Shown piece after piece: positions 1-8,278 of a DNA stretch of 64,000 nucleotides; within the stretch, counting starts at the first letter, position 1, and each line of letters opens with the position of its first letter. The stretch lies in the NCBI GenBank assembly GCA_023418475.1, contig JAEZZO010000049.1, positions 70,585 to 134,584 of the forward strand, written 5' to 3'. The stretch comes from Bacillota bacterium. Its GTDB lineage: Bacteria; Bacillota; Clostridia; Lachnospirales; Lachnospiraceae. The notes below the pieces were generated by a model that did not search any database, was not told the origin of the DNA, and saw nothing but the letters and a program-made list of their open reading frames with translations. Position numbers and translations under genes: made by a program.

Positions 1-108
1 GTGGTTCCATCGGTATTACTGCTTAGCATTGCTTTGGTTCTGCTTCAGTTCCTGCTGGATTTATTTTTGCAGAACTATTTTTTCTATAAACAGCATAAAG
101 AGGATTAA
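1..108 (+). CDS. C-terminal end of a membrane protein (partial)
   Basis: An open frame enters from the left edge and ends in TAA at 106-108. It encodes 35 residues: a long hydrophobic stretch followed by a charged tail ending in KQHKED. This looks like the last transmembrane helix of a membrane protein. The stop overlaps the stop of the convergent hydrogenase protease gene by two bases, a packing that supports both frames. The family cannot be told from this fragment. Confidence 0.45.
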   Translation: MVPSVLLLSIALVLLQFLLDLFLQNYFFYKQHKED

Positions 109-866
109 ATAGACTGCTGCAGTACCCCTACCTTAGGAAGATTATTCAAGATATCTTCCATCCCATTATGACAGATAGAAAAATCATGTGTTAGATTTTT
201 CCCGGCAAGTAAACCAAAATGTGTACCACCGGCCCACACAGGCACATTTGTCATATCATAAACCTCATTATTTACGGCAACATAAGCCGGCTTTCCATCA
301 CTCCCGTCATACTTAGCCAGCTCCTGATCTGATATAATACGTGCTGCTTCCTGAGTCGATTGTTGGATTTGTGCTAAAATCGGCAATGTGCTTTGCGAGG
401 TATTTTCCTCTTCTTTTTTTATGATATCTCGGATACTTAAAATTTGTTTTTGCAGCGCAAGTGATAGATTAGCTGTTTTTTCTTTTAACTCCTTGCTAAT
501 ACCATAACAAAGATGGATGTCCTTTACCTGGACAGTAATCACATTGCCGTCATTTTTCGGAAAATATAGTCTGAGCAAATCCAAGAAACTAACACTGTGA
601 TGTGTCATATTTTGATAATTGGTCTTTAAATTGTCAAAAGAAAGCATTGTAATCTCCCCCGGTTCTTTTCCAAGATCTGATGCATCCAGAAGAATGATGT
701 AATCCCCTTCCTGTATCCGGCTAAGACAGTATCCGATATCCGTCTCTCCGTAAATCACTTCAATTCCCATCTCCCTCAGGCTTTCTTCCAGTATTCCCGC
801 CATATAGACAGCAATTCCGTCATCTCCCATCAGTACATTCCCCATTGCCAACAGCTTCATCTTCAT
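105..866 (-). CDS. [NiFe] hydrogenase maturation protease fused to a cytochrome b5-like domain
   Basis: 253 residues. The N-terminal part (about 1-150) matches the HyaD/HybD/HycI endopeptidases that clip the C-terminus of the large subunit after nickel insertion. The GN-x4-DDG motif is at the start, an LLDASD segment follows, and a THHS segment supplies the expected metal-binding His. After a polar linker, residues of about 185-250 resemble a cytochrome b5-like heme/steroid-binding domain, from a KYDGSDGKPAY motif through VYDMTN and THFG to the end. I chose the ATG at 866 because it overlaps the large-subunit stop as ATGA and has GAGG upstream. A longer frame up to 932 only reads through the large-subunit gene. 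The fusion is unusual; the protease part is confident, the heme role is inferred. Confidence 0.85.
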   Translation of the reverse strand: MKMKLLAMGNVLMGDDGIAVYMAGILEESLREMGIEVIYGETDIGYCLSRIQEGDYIILLDASDLGKEPGEITMLSFDNLKTNYQNMTHHSVSFLDLLRLYFPKNDGNVITVQVKDIHLCYGISKELKEKTANLSLALQKQILSIRDIIKKEEENTSQSTLPILAQIQQSTQEAARIISDQELAKYDGSDGKPAYVAVNNEVYDMTNVPVWAGGTHFGLLAGKNLTHDFSICHNGMEDILNNLPKVGVLQQSI

Positions 867-2245
867 ACACGAACCTCTATGCTGTTTTTTATTCCATCCC
901 TGGTGATCAGGTGGGTCGCACAGGATACACATGGATCAAAGGAACGTACAATTCTTCCGATTTCCGGTGGATTATTAACATCTTGCAGAGTTGTACCAAT
1001 TAATGCTCTTTCAATTGCTCCCGGAATATTATCATTATCTTTTGGTGACAGGTTCCAGTTAGAGGGAGTAATAACATCATAGTGCTCAATCACTTTATTC
1101 TGAATGCTGATCCAATGTCCCAGAGCTCCTCTTGTTGTATCAATCAATCCAACACCGGAGGTAACATCCGGTATTATATAATCCCGTTGTCCATTCGAAA
1201 GTAATTCAACTCTTTCTGCCAGCTTTCCCATAATTGATAATATTTTTTCTGCCTCCAGTACCCGTGCAATGATACGGTCCATACAAGAGTATCCTCCAAT
1301 GTAATTACCCGAGATCAGCATTCTTGCCAGGGGGCCGACCTCCATTGGTAAATGCTGGTATCTGGGAGCTTTGATAAACGTATAGGCTCCTTCCTTCGTA
1401 AGGTCGACCGTCTCCTGTGCATCTTGCAAAAACCAGCTATATCTGATCTGTTCATTTATTTTCTCCGGCTCCAGCGGATAAAGTGTTCCGTCAATCAGTA
1501 CTCCCGGTTTTACATAAGATAACTCCGGCTCCTCATTATCGAATGTACCATAACTCATAAAATAAGGATAGGATATGCCTTTTTCATAATAATCCGAATA
1601 GTAGTTTGCAATTATTTCTGCATCCTCTTTCATCGTTGTAGAAACAAATGTATACAACCGGCTGATGATAGACTTAATTTTTTCAATCTTATACGCCGTA
1701 ATATCGGTAGTTACCCCTCCTACAAATATTCCATGGTTATGCGGTGCTTTTCCTGCCAGAACAGCTTCTCCTTCATGTGCCAGTTTACCTATTACAAAAC
1801 CCTGCTCATAATTGGCATTTAGTCTTCTGCTTATTTCCTCTGGTAGTCGAAAATCATTATACCGCATGGTATTTGCAACGGCAGGTACCGTAATATTAAC
1901 AAAGCTGGGAAGTACCATAATATAGAAATGTCTAATGTGATTTTGTATAAATTCAAAACCATGTATCAGCTCTCTCATATATTTATCATTCAGTGTCGGT
2001 TTAATCTTCAGAGCATCCTCCAAGGCAAGGGTTGATGCATAGGAATGTGCTGCAGAACATATTCCGCAGATTCTTTCCGTAAAGAAAACGGCATCCAGAG
2101 GCGACCTGCCCCTCAGCATTTTCTCAAACCCCCGGAACAGTAACCCTCTGCTTTCTGCTTCTGTAATTCTATTTTCCTCCACCTCAGCTTTTATTTCCAA
2201 AAACCCACTGATACGTGTAAACGGATCAATTATTATTTCCGCCAT
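863..2245 (-). CDS. [NiFe] hydrogenase large subunit
   Basis: 460 residues. It carries the NiFe active site, which oxidises or evolves H2. The L1 motif RICGICSAAH (RxCGxCxxxH) lies near residue 58 and the L2 motif DPCVSCATH lies near the C-terminus, so all four Cys ligands are present. Fifteen residues follow the L2 His. That is the length of a maturation peptide removed by the HyaD-type protease, which is the next gene. An AGGG ribosome site precedes ATG. The operon order is small subunit, large subunit, protease. No hyp genes are in the window, so cofactor assembly proteins must be encoded elsewhere. Confidence 0.95.
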   Translation of the reverse strand: MAEIIIDPFTRISGFLEIKAEVEENRITEAESRGLLFRGFEKMLRGRSPLDAVFFTERICGICSAAHSYASTLALEDALKIKPTLNDKYMRELIHGFEFIQNHIRHFYIMVLPSFVNITVPAVANTMRYNDFRLPEEISRRLNANYEQGFVIGKLAHEGEAVLAGKAPHNHGIFVGGVTTDITAYKIEKIKSIISRLYTFVSTTMKEDAEIIANYYSDYYEKGISYPYFMSYGTFDNEEPELSYVKPGVLIDGTLYPLEPEKINEQIRYSWFLQDAQETVDLTKEGAYTFIKAPRYQHLPMEVGPLARMLISGNYIGGYSCMDRIIARVLEAEKILSIMGKLAERVELLSNGQRDYIIPDVTSGVGLIDTTRGALGHWISIQNKVIEHYDVITPSNWNLSPKDNDNIPGAIERALIGTTLQDVNNPPEIGRIVRSFDPCVSCATHLITRDGIKNSIEVRV

Positions 2246-2319
2246 ATACCCTCCGATTTACTGTTGCATAAGCAGTTTATTTTTATATGTATACGGATCT
2301 ATAAAATCCCATTCTATTA

Positions 2320-3198
2320 TTAATATCTGACAAACGGTTCCATAGCATCCGGGAAATTAGCATGACCGCATCCAATACAGGTTGTATTGTTTCCGATCGG
2401 CCAGTTTACATAGCTGTTCCATTTTCTTCTCGGACATTCTGTTTTAGTAATAGGCCCTCTGCATCCAAGTTTGAACATACATCCTTCCTGACCGAAAGCT
2501 GTCGCAAAGTAGCCTTCATCAAAAAAACCTCTCCTGGTACAATTATCATGGATAGTATAACTATAAAAGACAAGCGGTCTTCCCTCCTCATCGAGCTCAG
2601 GCATACCGTAGGCTGCCAGATGAGCAACCGTCCCTATTACCCAGTCAGGATGACAGGGGCAGGTTGGCAGACAGATTACCGGACGATCCAGAACCTCCTT
2701 AACACTTTTGCTGCCGGAGGGATTGGGTCTCGCAGCGGATATGCCTCCGTAAGATGCACAGGTTCCTACTGCAACAACATATTTCGCTTTCGCTCCTGCC
2801 ATAGTAACTGCTTCATAGGCCGTTACACGCTTTCCTTTATAGCTTGCTACAATTGTATACGCCCCATTATCCCTCGTAGAGATAGCCCCGTCCACCAACA
2901 GAATAAAATCCGTATTTAGGGTTTCCAGAAACCTCTCATACGCCTCTTCTCCTTCCGCTCCCATTATAGTATTATTGTAAGTCAAATTAACGATTTGCGT
3001 TAATACCTCATATGCATTAGGATAATCTGCATTGAGAAACGATATGATATTTCCGGAACAGCCGGTAGCCTCCAGCCATATGGCATTCAGCTTCGGCGCA
3101 TCCATACTGTTTACCTTGATGAGTGCTGCTTTTGTTAACCTTTCTGTTATTGAGCTCTTACTGTCTGAAAATGGACAAATCTGATAATCTTGTGCCAT
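2320..3198 (-). CDS. [NiFe] hydrogenase small subunit, without Tat signal
   Basis: 292 residues. This electron-transfer subunit carries the iron-sulfur clusters. The distal site (HDNC, then EGC and LGC) and the medial site (TEC, TTC, IGC) are complete. At the proximal site the usual ECTGC reads EATGC (DNA gag-gct-acc-ggc-tgt), so the first Cys ligand is Ala. VGTC and LPTC supply the later ligands. There is no twin-arginine signal, so the enzyme should stay in the cytoplasm, unlike classic uptake enzymes. I chose the ATG at 3198 because GGAGGG sits just upstream; a longer frame to 3225 lacks a site. It starts the three-gene operon. Confidence 0.92.
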   Translation of the reverse strand: MAQDYQICPFSDSKSSITERLTKAALIKVNSMDAPKLNAIWLEATGCSGNIISFLNADYPNAYEVLTQIVNLTYNNTIMGAEGEEAYERFLETLNTDFILLVDGAISTRDNGAYTIVASYKGKRVTAYEAVTMAGAKAKYVVAVGTCASYGGISAARPNPSGSKSVKEVLDRPVICLPTCPCHPDWVIGTVAHLAAYGMPELDEEGRPLVFYSYTIHDNCTRRGFFDEGYFATAFGQEGCMFKLGCRGPITKTECPRRKWNSYVNWPIGNNTTCIGCGHANFPDAMEPFVRY

Positions 3199-3543
3199 AC
3201 TCCCTCCGGAAATTAATATATTCATTAATTTATATCAGAATATCACTCAAAATATTCCTAAAATCATCTTATTGTAACCGCGCATCCCCTCGGAGGGTTT
3301 TATGAATAAGACGTATTATTCTATAAAATAAAAATGACGGTTCCGGCAGAGCTTGCGACAGCTTTCCTAATACCCTGATTTATAGTTACGCAGGTAGTAT
3401 AATTGGATGCCGGCAGCTATGCCAAAACCGTATAAAATTTTCTGTACAGTATGAACAGTAACGTGTGAAAACCATGTTAAGCGAATACCCTATTGGAATG
3501 CTTCCCGATTGTGTGATAATCTGTCTATGATATAGGAATTATT
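3199..3543. other. Intergenic region upstream of the hydrogenase operon
   Basis: 345 bases without a convincing gene. The part near 3198 must contain the hydrogenase promoter, but no clear -35/-10 pair stands out. A strong SD-like CGGAGGG at 3290-3296 is followed by a nine-codon frame only, probably a remnant. No terminator hairpin or repeat was found. Confidence 0.4.
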
Positions 3544-4665
3544 CTACGCTGTAATGAAAGCTGCAAGATAAAATACTTTCTCACCAGCCTCCTCTATTAC
3601 CGTAATCTCAACGGTATGCTTACCGGGAGAAGTATCCATGATAATATCCTGAAGGAACAGCTTATCACCCCAGGTTTCATCAAAATTAGCGTCCAGAATT
3701 ATGGCATGCTCTGCATCCTGATCGATTATAACCTTAGCAATTGGTGCCGGATGAATTGCATATTTTCGGTATTGAACGGAAAGCATTCTCCCTTCCATTT
3801 CAAAGCGGATACTGCTTCCGATTGTCTTAGCCGCCCATCCATATCGGAACACATCCCAACCTCCTTCTTTCACTGTTTCATCCTTATAAAACCCTTTCAG
3901 AAATGGCTGCGTATTCTTGTTATTATGCCGTAAGGATCGATAATAGCGATTTTTCGTAAGCGGTTCCGGTTTTACCTGATATACTCCAATTACTTCCTTT
4001 GAAATTACCTTATCATATATTTTCTCAAGAAGATTTATGATTACCCCGGACACCAGTTTATGCCCGAAATCATTCGGATGCAGGTTGTCCGCAGTAATGT
4101 CGCTGCTTAATAATAATTTAGATTCCACCAGTGAATATAAGCTCTCTTTCATACTTACCATAGGCAGATCATAATATTTTCCAATTCGGCTATGTATCCG
4201 TTGTGCATTGCGTCCATCATCATAAAACACATTATGAAACACGAATAGAGCTGGTTCCGATGCATCCAGCAATATCCTTCTGATCAGTCCCTCATAAGTT
4301 TCTTCAAAAAGCGCATTATCCTCATCGTTAACACAAAATTCCGTAAAAATGACATCCGGTTTCAGATTTAATACATCCTCCTGTACTCTTGCCACACCAA
4401 ACTTGGAGGTTGTCGCTCCGACACCTGCATTGATAAATTCAATTTCATTCCCTGGAAATTTATCTTTCCACCAGCTATATACCAGATAGGCATAACAATT
4501 TTCTGCAGTCGTGGCTGCTGCTCCAGCTGTGATGGATCCTCCAAGAAAAGCTATTTTAAGGGAGGCATTCGATCGGGCTTTCTCTATTACTTTTTGAAAC
4601 CTCCATAGATTACCAATCTGAAGAATTCCTCTGTTATATACTTCATTCCAATTAATCTTTTCCAT
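3544..4665 (-). CDS. SGNH/GDSL-family esterase (carbohydrate esterase-like)
   Basis: 373 residues, no signal peptide, so cytoplasmic. The SGNH blocks are in order: GGSITAG (nucleophile Ser) near residue 43, NAGVGATTS (block II Gly), FCVND (block III Asn), and DNLHPND (catalytic Asp-x-x-His) near 200. Residues 250-373 form a second, beta-rich domain. It is the last gene of the mannoside cluster, downstream of two GH130 phosphorylases. An acetyl esterase acting on imported acetylated manno-oligosaccharides is therefore plausible, but the substrate is inferred from context. The ribosome site (AAGGAAG) is about 14 bases from the ATG, which is rather far. Confidence 0.8.
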   Translation of the reverse strand: MEKINWNEVYNRGILQIGNLWRFQKVIEKARSNASLKIAFLGGSITAGAAATTAENCYAYLVYSWWKDKFPGNEIEFINAGVGATTSKFGVARVQEDVLNLKPDVIFTEFCVNDEDNALFEETYEGLIRRILLDASEPALFVFHNVFYDDGRNAQRIHSRIGKYYDLPMVSMKESLYSLVESKLLLSSDITADNLHPNDFGHKLVSGVIINLLEKIYDKVISKEVIGVYQVKPEPLTKNRYYRSLRHNNKNTQPFLKGFYKDETVKEGGWDVFRYGWAAKTIGSSIRFEMEGRMLSVQYRKYAIHPAPIAKVIIDQDAEHAIILDANFDETWGDKLFLQDIIMDTSPGKHTVEITVIEEAGEKVFYLAAFITA

Positions 4666-4820
4666 TATTCTGTCATCTCTTCCTTCAAATAACGTTACGG
4701 TATGCTGCTTGCCTCTATCCTAATCCGTGTAACTATAAAGCGCCTGCAATATTGTCCGCTTCCCGCTTATCTTCCGTACCAGGCATTAAAATAGCAGTTA
4801 TTAAATAGCGTATAACGTAC

Positions 4821-5840
4821 TTACATCAATCCGCTGTTCCGATCATCCGCTGATGCATTGTCATGCGACTTTATATATTCCATGATCTCATCCACCGTTG
4901 TAAATGCCAGTCCAACGTAACTGTCTGCTGCTCCATAATAAATGGCTATTCTGCCTGTCTGTGCATCATTTAACGTAGCACACGGGAAAACCACATTCGG
5001 GACAAAACCCTTTTCCTCATACCATTTTTCAGGTGTCAGTATAAAGTTTTTGCATCTGTGCTTTACGATAGCCGGTTGGTCTATATCAAGAATACAGGCA
5101 CCCATACTGTAGACAAAGCCATTACAGGTTCCTGTAACACCATGATAGAACAGCAGCCAGCCTTCGCTTGTCTCTATCGGAGCAGCACCGCCACCAACCT
5201 TAATGGATTCCCACCAATTACTTCCCTTGCTCATAACATGTCTATGATTTCCCCAATACTGAAGATCCGGACTTTCGCTTAAGAATATATCTCCGAACGG
5301 TGTATGTCCGCTGTCACTCGGTCTGGAAAGCAGTACAAATTTATCCTTCAGCTTTCTGGGAAATAGTACTCCGTTTCTGTTAAACGGAAGAAATGGATTC
5401 TCTATTCTGACAAATTTCTTAAAGTCAGTTGTTCTCGCTATTCCTAACGCTGCACCATAAAAATCGGTGCACCAGATGATATAATAAGTATCCTCCACCT
5501 TAACAAGACGTGGATCATAAGCATAACGAGGCGTATAGGGCTCACCCTTTTCATTCTCAAATGGTATCTTCTCCGGATCAAAGCTCCAATGTATCGCATC
5601 CTGACTGCGCCCCAGATAAAGCTGCGGAATGCCATCGATCTGTTCTGCGCGGAATACTCCGATAAATTCCCCTTGGTACGGTACTACCGCACTGTTAAAA
5701 ATTCTTGCGACTCCCTTTAGCGGATTACGGTCAATGATTGGATTTTCGCTGTATCTCCAGACAGGTCCCTTTGCATCTGCCGGTTTTTCCTGCCAGGGTA
5801 CATTCGGTAAATTGCCTGTTAGCATTTTCATATTATTCAT
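4821..5840 (-). CDS. GH130 beta-1,4-mannooligosaccharide phosphorylase
   Basis: 339 residues, about the usual size of GH130 subfamily 2. These enzymes phosphorolyse beta-1,4-mannosides from the non-reducing end to mannose-1-phosphate. Visible GH130 features are the ARIFNSAVV segment, YDPRLV with the presumed catalytic Asp, GGGAAPI and FYHGV. There is no secretion signal, so it acts on imported oligosaccharides. GGGAG lies eight bases before ATG. Two operator-like 17-mers sit between this gene and lacI, so it probably has its own regulated promoter. The exact chain-length preference cannot be read from the sequence. Confidence 0.88.
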   Translation of the reverse strand: MNNMKMLTGNLPNVPWQEKPADAKGPVWRYSENPIIDRNPLKGVARIFNSAVVPYQGEFIGVFRAEQIDGIPQLYLGRSQDAIHWSFDPEKIPFENEKGEPYTPRYAYDPRLVKVEDTYYIIWCTDFYGAALGIARTTDFKKFVRIENPFLPFNRNGVLFPRKLKDKFVLLSRPSDSGHTPFGDIFLSESPDLQYWGNHRHVMSKGSNWWESIKVGGGAAPIETSEGWLLFYHGVTGTCNGFVYSMGACILDIDQPAIVKHRCKNFILTPEKWYEEKGFVPNVVFPCATLNDAQTGRIAIYYGAADSYVGLAFTTVDEIMEYIKSHDNASADDRNSGLM

Positions 5841-5859
5841 ACATTACACTCCCTTATTA

Positions 5860-5876
5860 TTGCACATTAAATGCAA
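5860..5876. promoter_or_regulatory. LacI-type operator candidate, copy 1
   Basis: TTGCACATTAAATGCAA is an inverted repeat with TTGCA/TGCAA arms. It lies just upstream of the GH130 start and recurs in similar form at 5915 and 10579, all upstream of mannoside genes. It is the probable binding site of the LacI protein encoded next door. Confidence 0.6.
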
Positions 5877-5914
5877 ACTAGAAATTATATTTTATGCACC
5901 TTTTTATTATATAT

Positions 5915-5931
5915 TTGCACTATAAATGCGT
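5915..5931. promoter_or_regulatory. LacI-type operator candidate, copy 2
   Basis: TTGCACTATAAATGCGT differs from copy 1 at only a few positions. Its centre lies 55 bases from that of copy 1 in the lacI-GH130 gap, a spacing that would suit cooperative or looped repression across an AT-rich promoter. Confidence 0.55.
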
Positions 5932-5979
5932 TGATAAATGTATCAGGTTACTTTCATAAGTGAAACTATACAGAAGTAT

Positions 5980-7023
5980 TTAAGTAACGATTTGCTTCTT
6001 CGACGATTGCCGAAAAATCGTCTCCACACCGATATAGATAACCTCTTTCGGAAAATTCGGATTTTGGATTCTCCACATTAACTGCTGTACCAATCTTCTT
6101 CCAAGCCTCTGATTTCCAACGCGAACCGTAGTCAGAAAGGGTTCTACCTGCGATATGCCTTCGACATTATCATAACCGGTCACAGCCACATCAGCAGGAA
6201 CGGACAGTTTTCTGTTTTTTAGGCACCTTATAACATCCAGTGCGATATCATCATTTGCACATACAATCGCTTCCGGCAGATAAGCAAACGTATTTAAGGC
6301 TTTCTCAACCTCTTCTGTCCGGTAATACTTGTTAATCACATGATTATTTGCAATGATCCCGGGGTCAATTGCAAGCCCTGCTCCGTTAAGAGCACTTAGA
6401 TATCCCTGGAAACGGTCACCGATCGATTTACAATAGGTAACATCTCCGATAAATCCAATTTTACTAATTCCTGTTGATATCAGCCCCTCGGTTATTTTTC
6501 TTATACTGTTAACACCTTCACAGATTACAATATCACCATATTGTGACACACTTTCCAAATCACATGGTGCATCAAGAAATACAACGGGAATATTTTGTTT
6601 CATGATCTGAGAGATGTATTCTAATGAAAAAACACTTAATATGAGAATGCCGCTTACTTCTGCCTGCAAATCCAGGGGCAAAACCAGATTCTTTTCATCC
6701 TGTTCACTGATAAAATTAAATTGAAGCTTACAGCCATACTTATTGAGTTCATCTGAGATCCCCATAATGATACTATTCCAGAAAACAGAAATTTCCCTTC
6801 TGGTTAGAACTACGATAGTTTTAGTATCATAGATCTTGTTACGAAGCTTGTATTCATTTAAAACAACAGAAGATAATTTGGAATATCCCATCTCATAAGC
6901 TTTTTCAATTATCACACATCTTGTCTCATAGGAGACAGTTTCACTGTTATTTAATGCTTTTGCCACCGTATTCCTTGACAGGTTCAGTTCCTTGGCCACA
7001 TCCTGTATGGTTACTTTCTTCAT
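5980..7023 (-). CDS. LacI-family transcriptional regulator of the mannoside cluster
   Basis: 347 residues. An N-terminal helix-turn-helix (VTIQDVAKELNLSRNTVAKAL) is followed by a hinge and a periplasmic-binding-protein-like sensor domain (about 60-335, with GFIGD, IVCANDDIA and VTGYDN motifs). It lies inside the cluster, between the two GH130 genes and on the same strand. AGGAAGGGG precedes ATG. It probably represses the cluster through the TTGCA-N7-TGCAA sites and responds to a manno-oligosaccharide. The ligand is inferred. Confidence 0.9.
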   Translation of the reverse strand: MKKVTIQDVAKELNLSRNTVAKALNNSETVSYETRCVIIEKAYEMGYSKLSSVVLNEYKLRNKIYDTKTIVVLTRREISVFWNSIIMGISDELNKYGCKLQFNFISEQDEKNLVLPLDLQAEVSGILILSVFSLEYISQIMKQNIPVVFLDAPCDLESVSQYGDIVICEGVNSIRKITEGLISTGISKIGFIGDVTYCKSIGDRFQGYLSALNGAGLAIDPGIIANNHVINKYYRTEEVEKALNTFAYLPEAIVCANDDIALDVIRCLKNRKLSVPADVAVTGYDNVEGISQVEPFLTTVRVGNQRLGRRLVQQLMWRIQNPNFPKEVIYIGVETIFRQSSKKQIVT

Positions 7024-7091
7024 ACCCCTTCCTCTTTTCCCATCTTTTACTCTTTTTCATAAAATACACCTTTGCATACTTAGGACGTGCA

Positions 7092-8264
7092 TTATTGCTG
7101 GTTTCTCATATAATCCAGGTTTCTGCGGATCAAATCACAACGCTGTTGTACGCAGTCAACCGAACGCATGGGATCCGAAGGCGTGTGAAAGGTGTAATCG
7201 ATTAAGCGGTCTAGCGTTGTGGATGCCACATGAAGTCTGGTGTCGGAGGATGCATAGTAAATATAGATTTCTCCGTTTGCTCTTGTAATGGCTCCGTTTG
7301 TAAATGCCACATTGGACACATCTCCTACTCTTTCCTCTCCTTTGGGTGCAAGATAGAAACCGGAAGGTTCTGCTATTACTTTCGAAGGATCCTCTAAATC
7401 CGTCGCAAATACATAAATCACATATCGCAGCCCTGCCGCAGTATTTCTTACCCCATGTGCGATATGCAGCCAGCCTTTTTCTGTTTTAATCGGTACTGCA
7501 CCCGCACCATTCTTTGCTTCTGTAATAGTGTGGTACTTTCTTCTGCTGGTGATAATTTCCTCCTCAATCACCGCATTCGTAATATCATCACAATATCCAA
7601 TTCCAATTCCTCCTCCGGAACCAGTCTCAATAAATCCATCCATCGGTCTGGTATAAAACATATATTTTCCATTTACAAATTCCGGGTGAAGTACCACATT
7701 CCTCTGTTGCGGAGATTGCAACGTTGTAAGATTTTTAAGTCTCTCCCAGTTTTTCAGATCCTTTGTTCGGACAATTCCGGCCTCCGCTACTGCAGCGGAT
7801 AAATCAGCCGCTTCAGTATCTTTACTTTCCGAACAGAATACACCGTAAATATAGCCATCCTCATGCTGTGTTAAGCGCATATCATAGACATTTGTCTCCT
7901 GCTTGCAGGTATCAGGAAGCTCCACCGGATAATCCCAGAAACGAAAACCATCAATGGGACTGTCACTTTCCGCTACTCCGAAGAAGGATTTTCTGTCATT
8001 TCCTTCAATTCGTGCCACCAGATAATATTTTCCGTTAAGCTCGATTGCTCCGGAATTAAAGACAGCATTTACTCCCAGTCTCTCCATAAAATGGGGATTG
8101 GTTTTCTCATTCAGATCATATTTCCAGAACAGCGGAATATGTTCCCTGGTCAGCACCGGATTATCATATCTCTCATACCAGCCGTTATATTCCATACTAA
8201 TACTGTTTTTTTGATTAATTAAGCTTTCATACCTCTCTACTTCCGTGTAATACTTTGGATGCAT
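7092..8264 (-). CDS. GH130 4-O-beta-D-mannosyl-D-glucose phosphorylase
   Basis: 390 residues, the typical length of GH130 subfamily 1. It converts mannosyl-beta-1,4-glucose plus phosphate to mannose-1-phosphate and glucose. Family features are the GVNAVFNSGA block, NVYDMRLT with the presumed catalytic Asp, and GAGAVPI. The ATG at 8264 has GAGGAG eight bases upstream. The frame can be extended six codons to a TTG, but this would swallow that ribosome site. The gene follows the 2-epimerase almost directly, as expected when one enzyme feeds the next. Confidence 0.9.
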   Translation of the reverse strand: MHPKYYTEVERYESLINQKNSISMEYNGWYERYDNPVLTREHIPLFWKYDLNEKTNPHFMERLGVNAVFNSGAIELNGKYYLVARIEGNDRKSFFGVAESDSPIDGFRFWDYPVELPDTCKQETNVYDMRLTQHEDGYIYGVFCSESKDTEAADLSAAVAEAGIVRTKDLKNWERLKNLTTLQSPQQRNVVLHPEFVNGKYMFYTRPMDGFIETGSGGGIGIGYCDDITNAVIEEEIITSRRKYHTITEAKNGAGAVPIKTEKGWLHIAHGVRNTAAGLRYVIYVFATDLEDPSKVIAEPSGFYLAPKGEERVGDVSNVAFTNGAITRANGEIYIYYASSDTRLHVASTTLDRLIDYTFHTPSDPMRSVDCVQQRCDLIRRNLDYMRNQQ

Positions 8265-8278
8265 TATTCTATCTCCTC

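Noticed and set aside
2362..2919. A 185-codon plus-strand frame opposite the hydrogenase small subunit
   Set aside because: It is the antisense of a well-supported gene and shows no domain.
3288..3331. Short frame behind a strong SD-like sequence upstream of the hydrogenase operon
   Set aside because: Only nine codons and no context to support translation.
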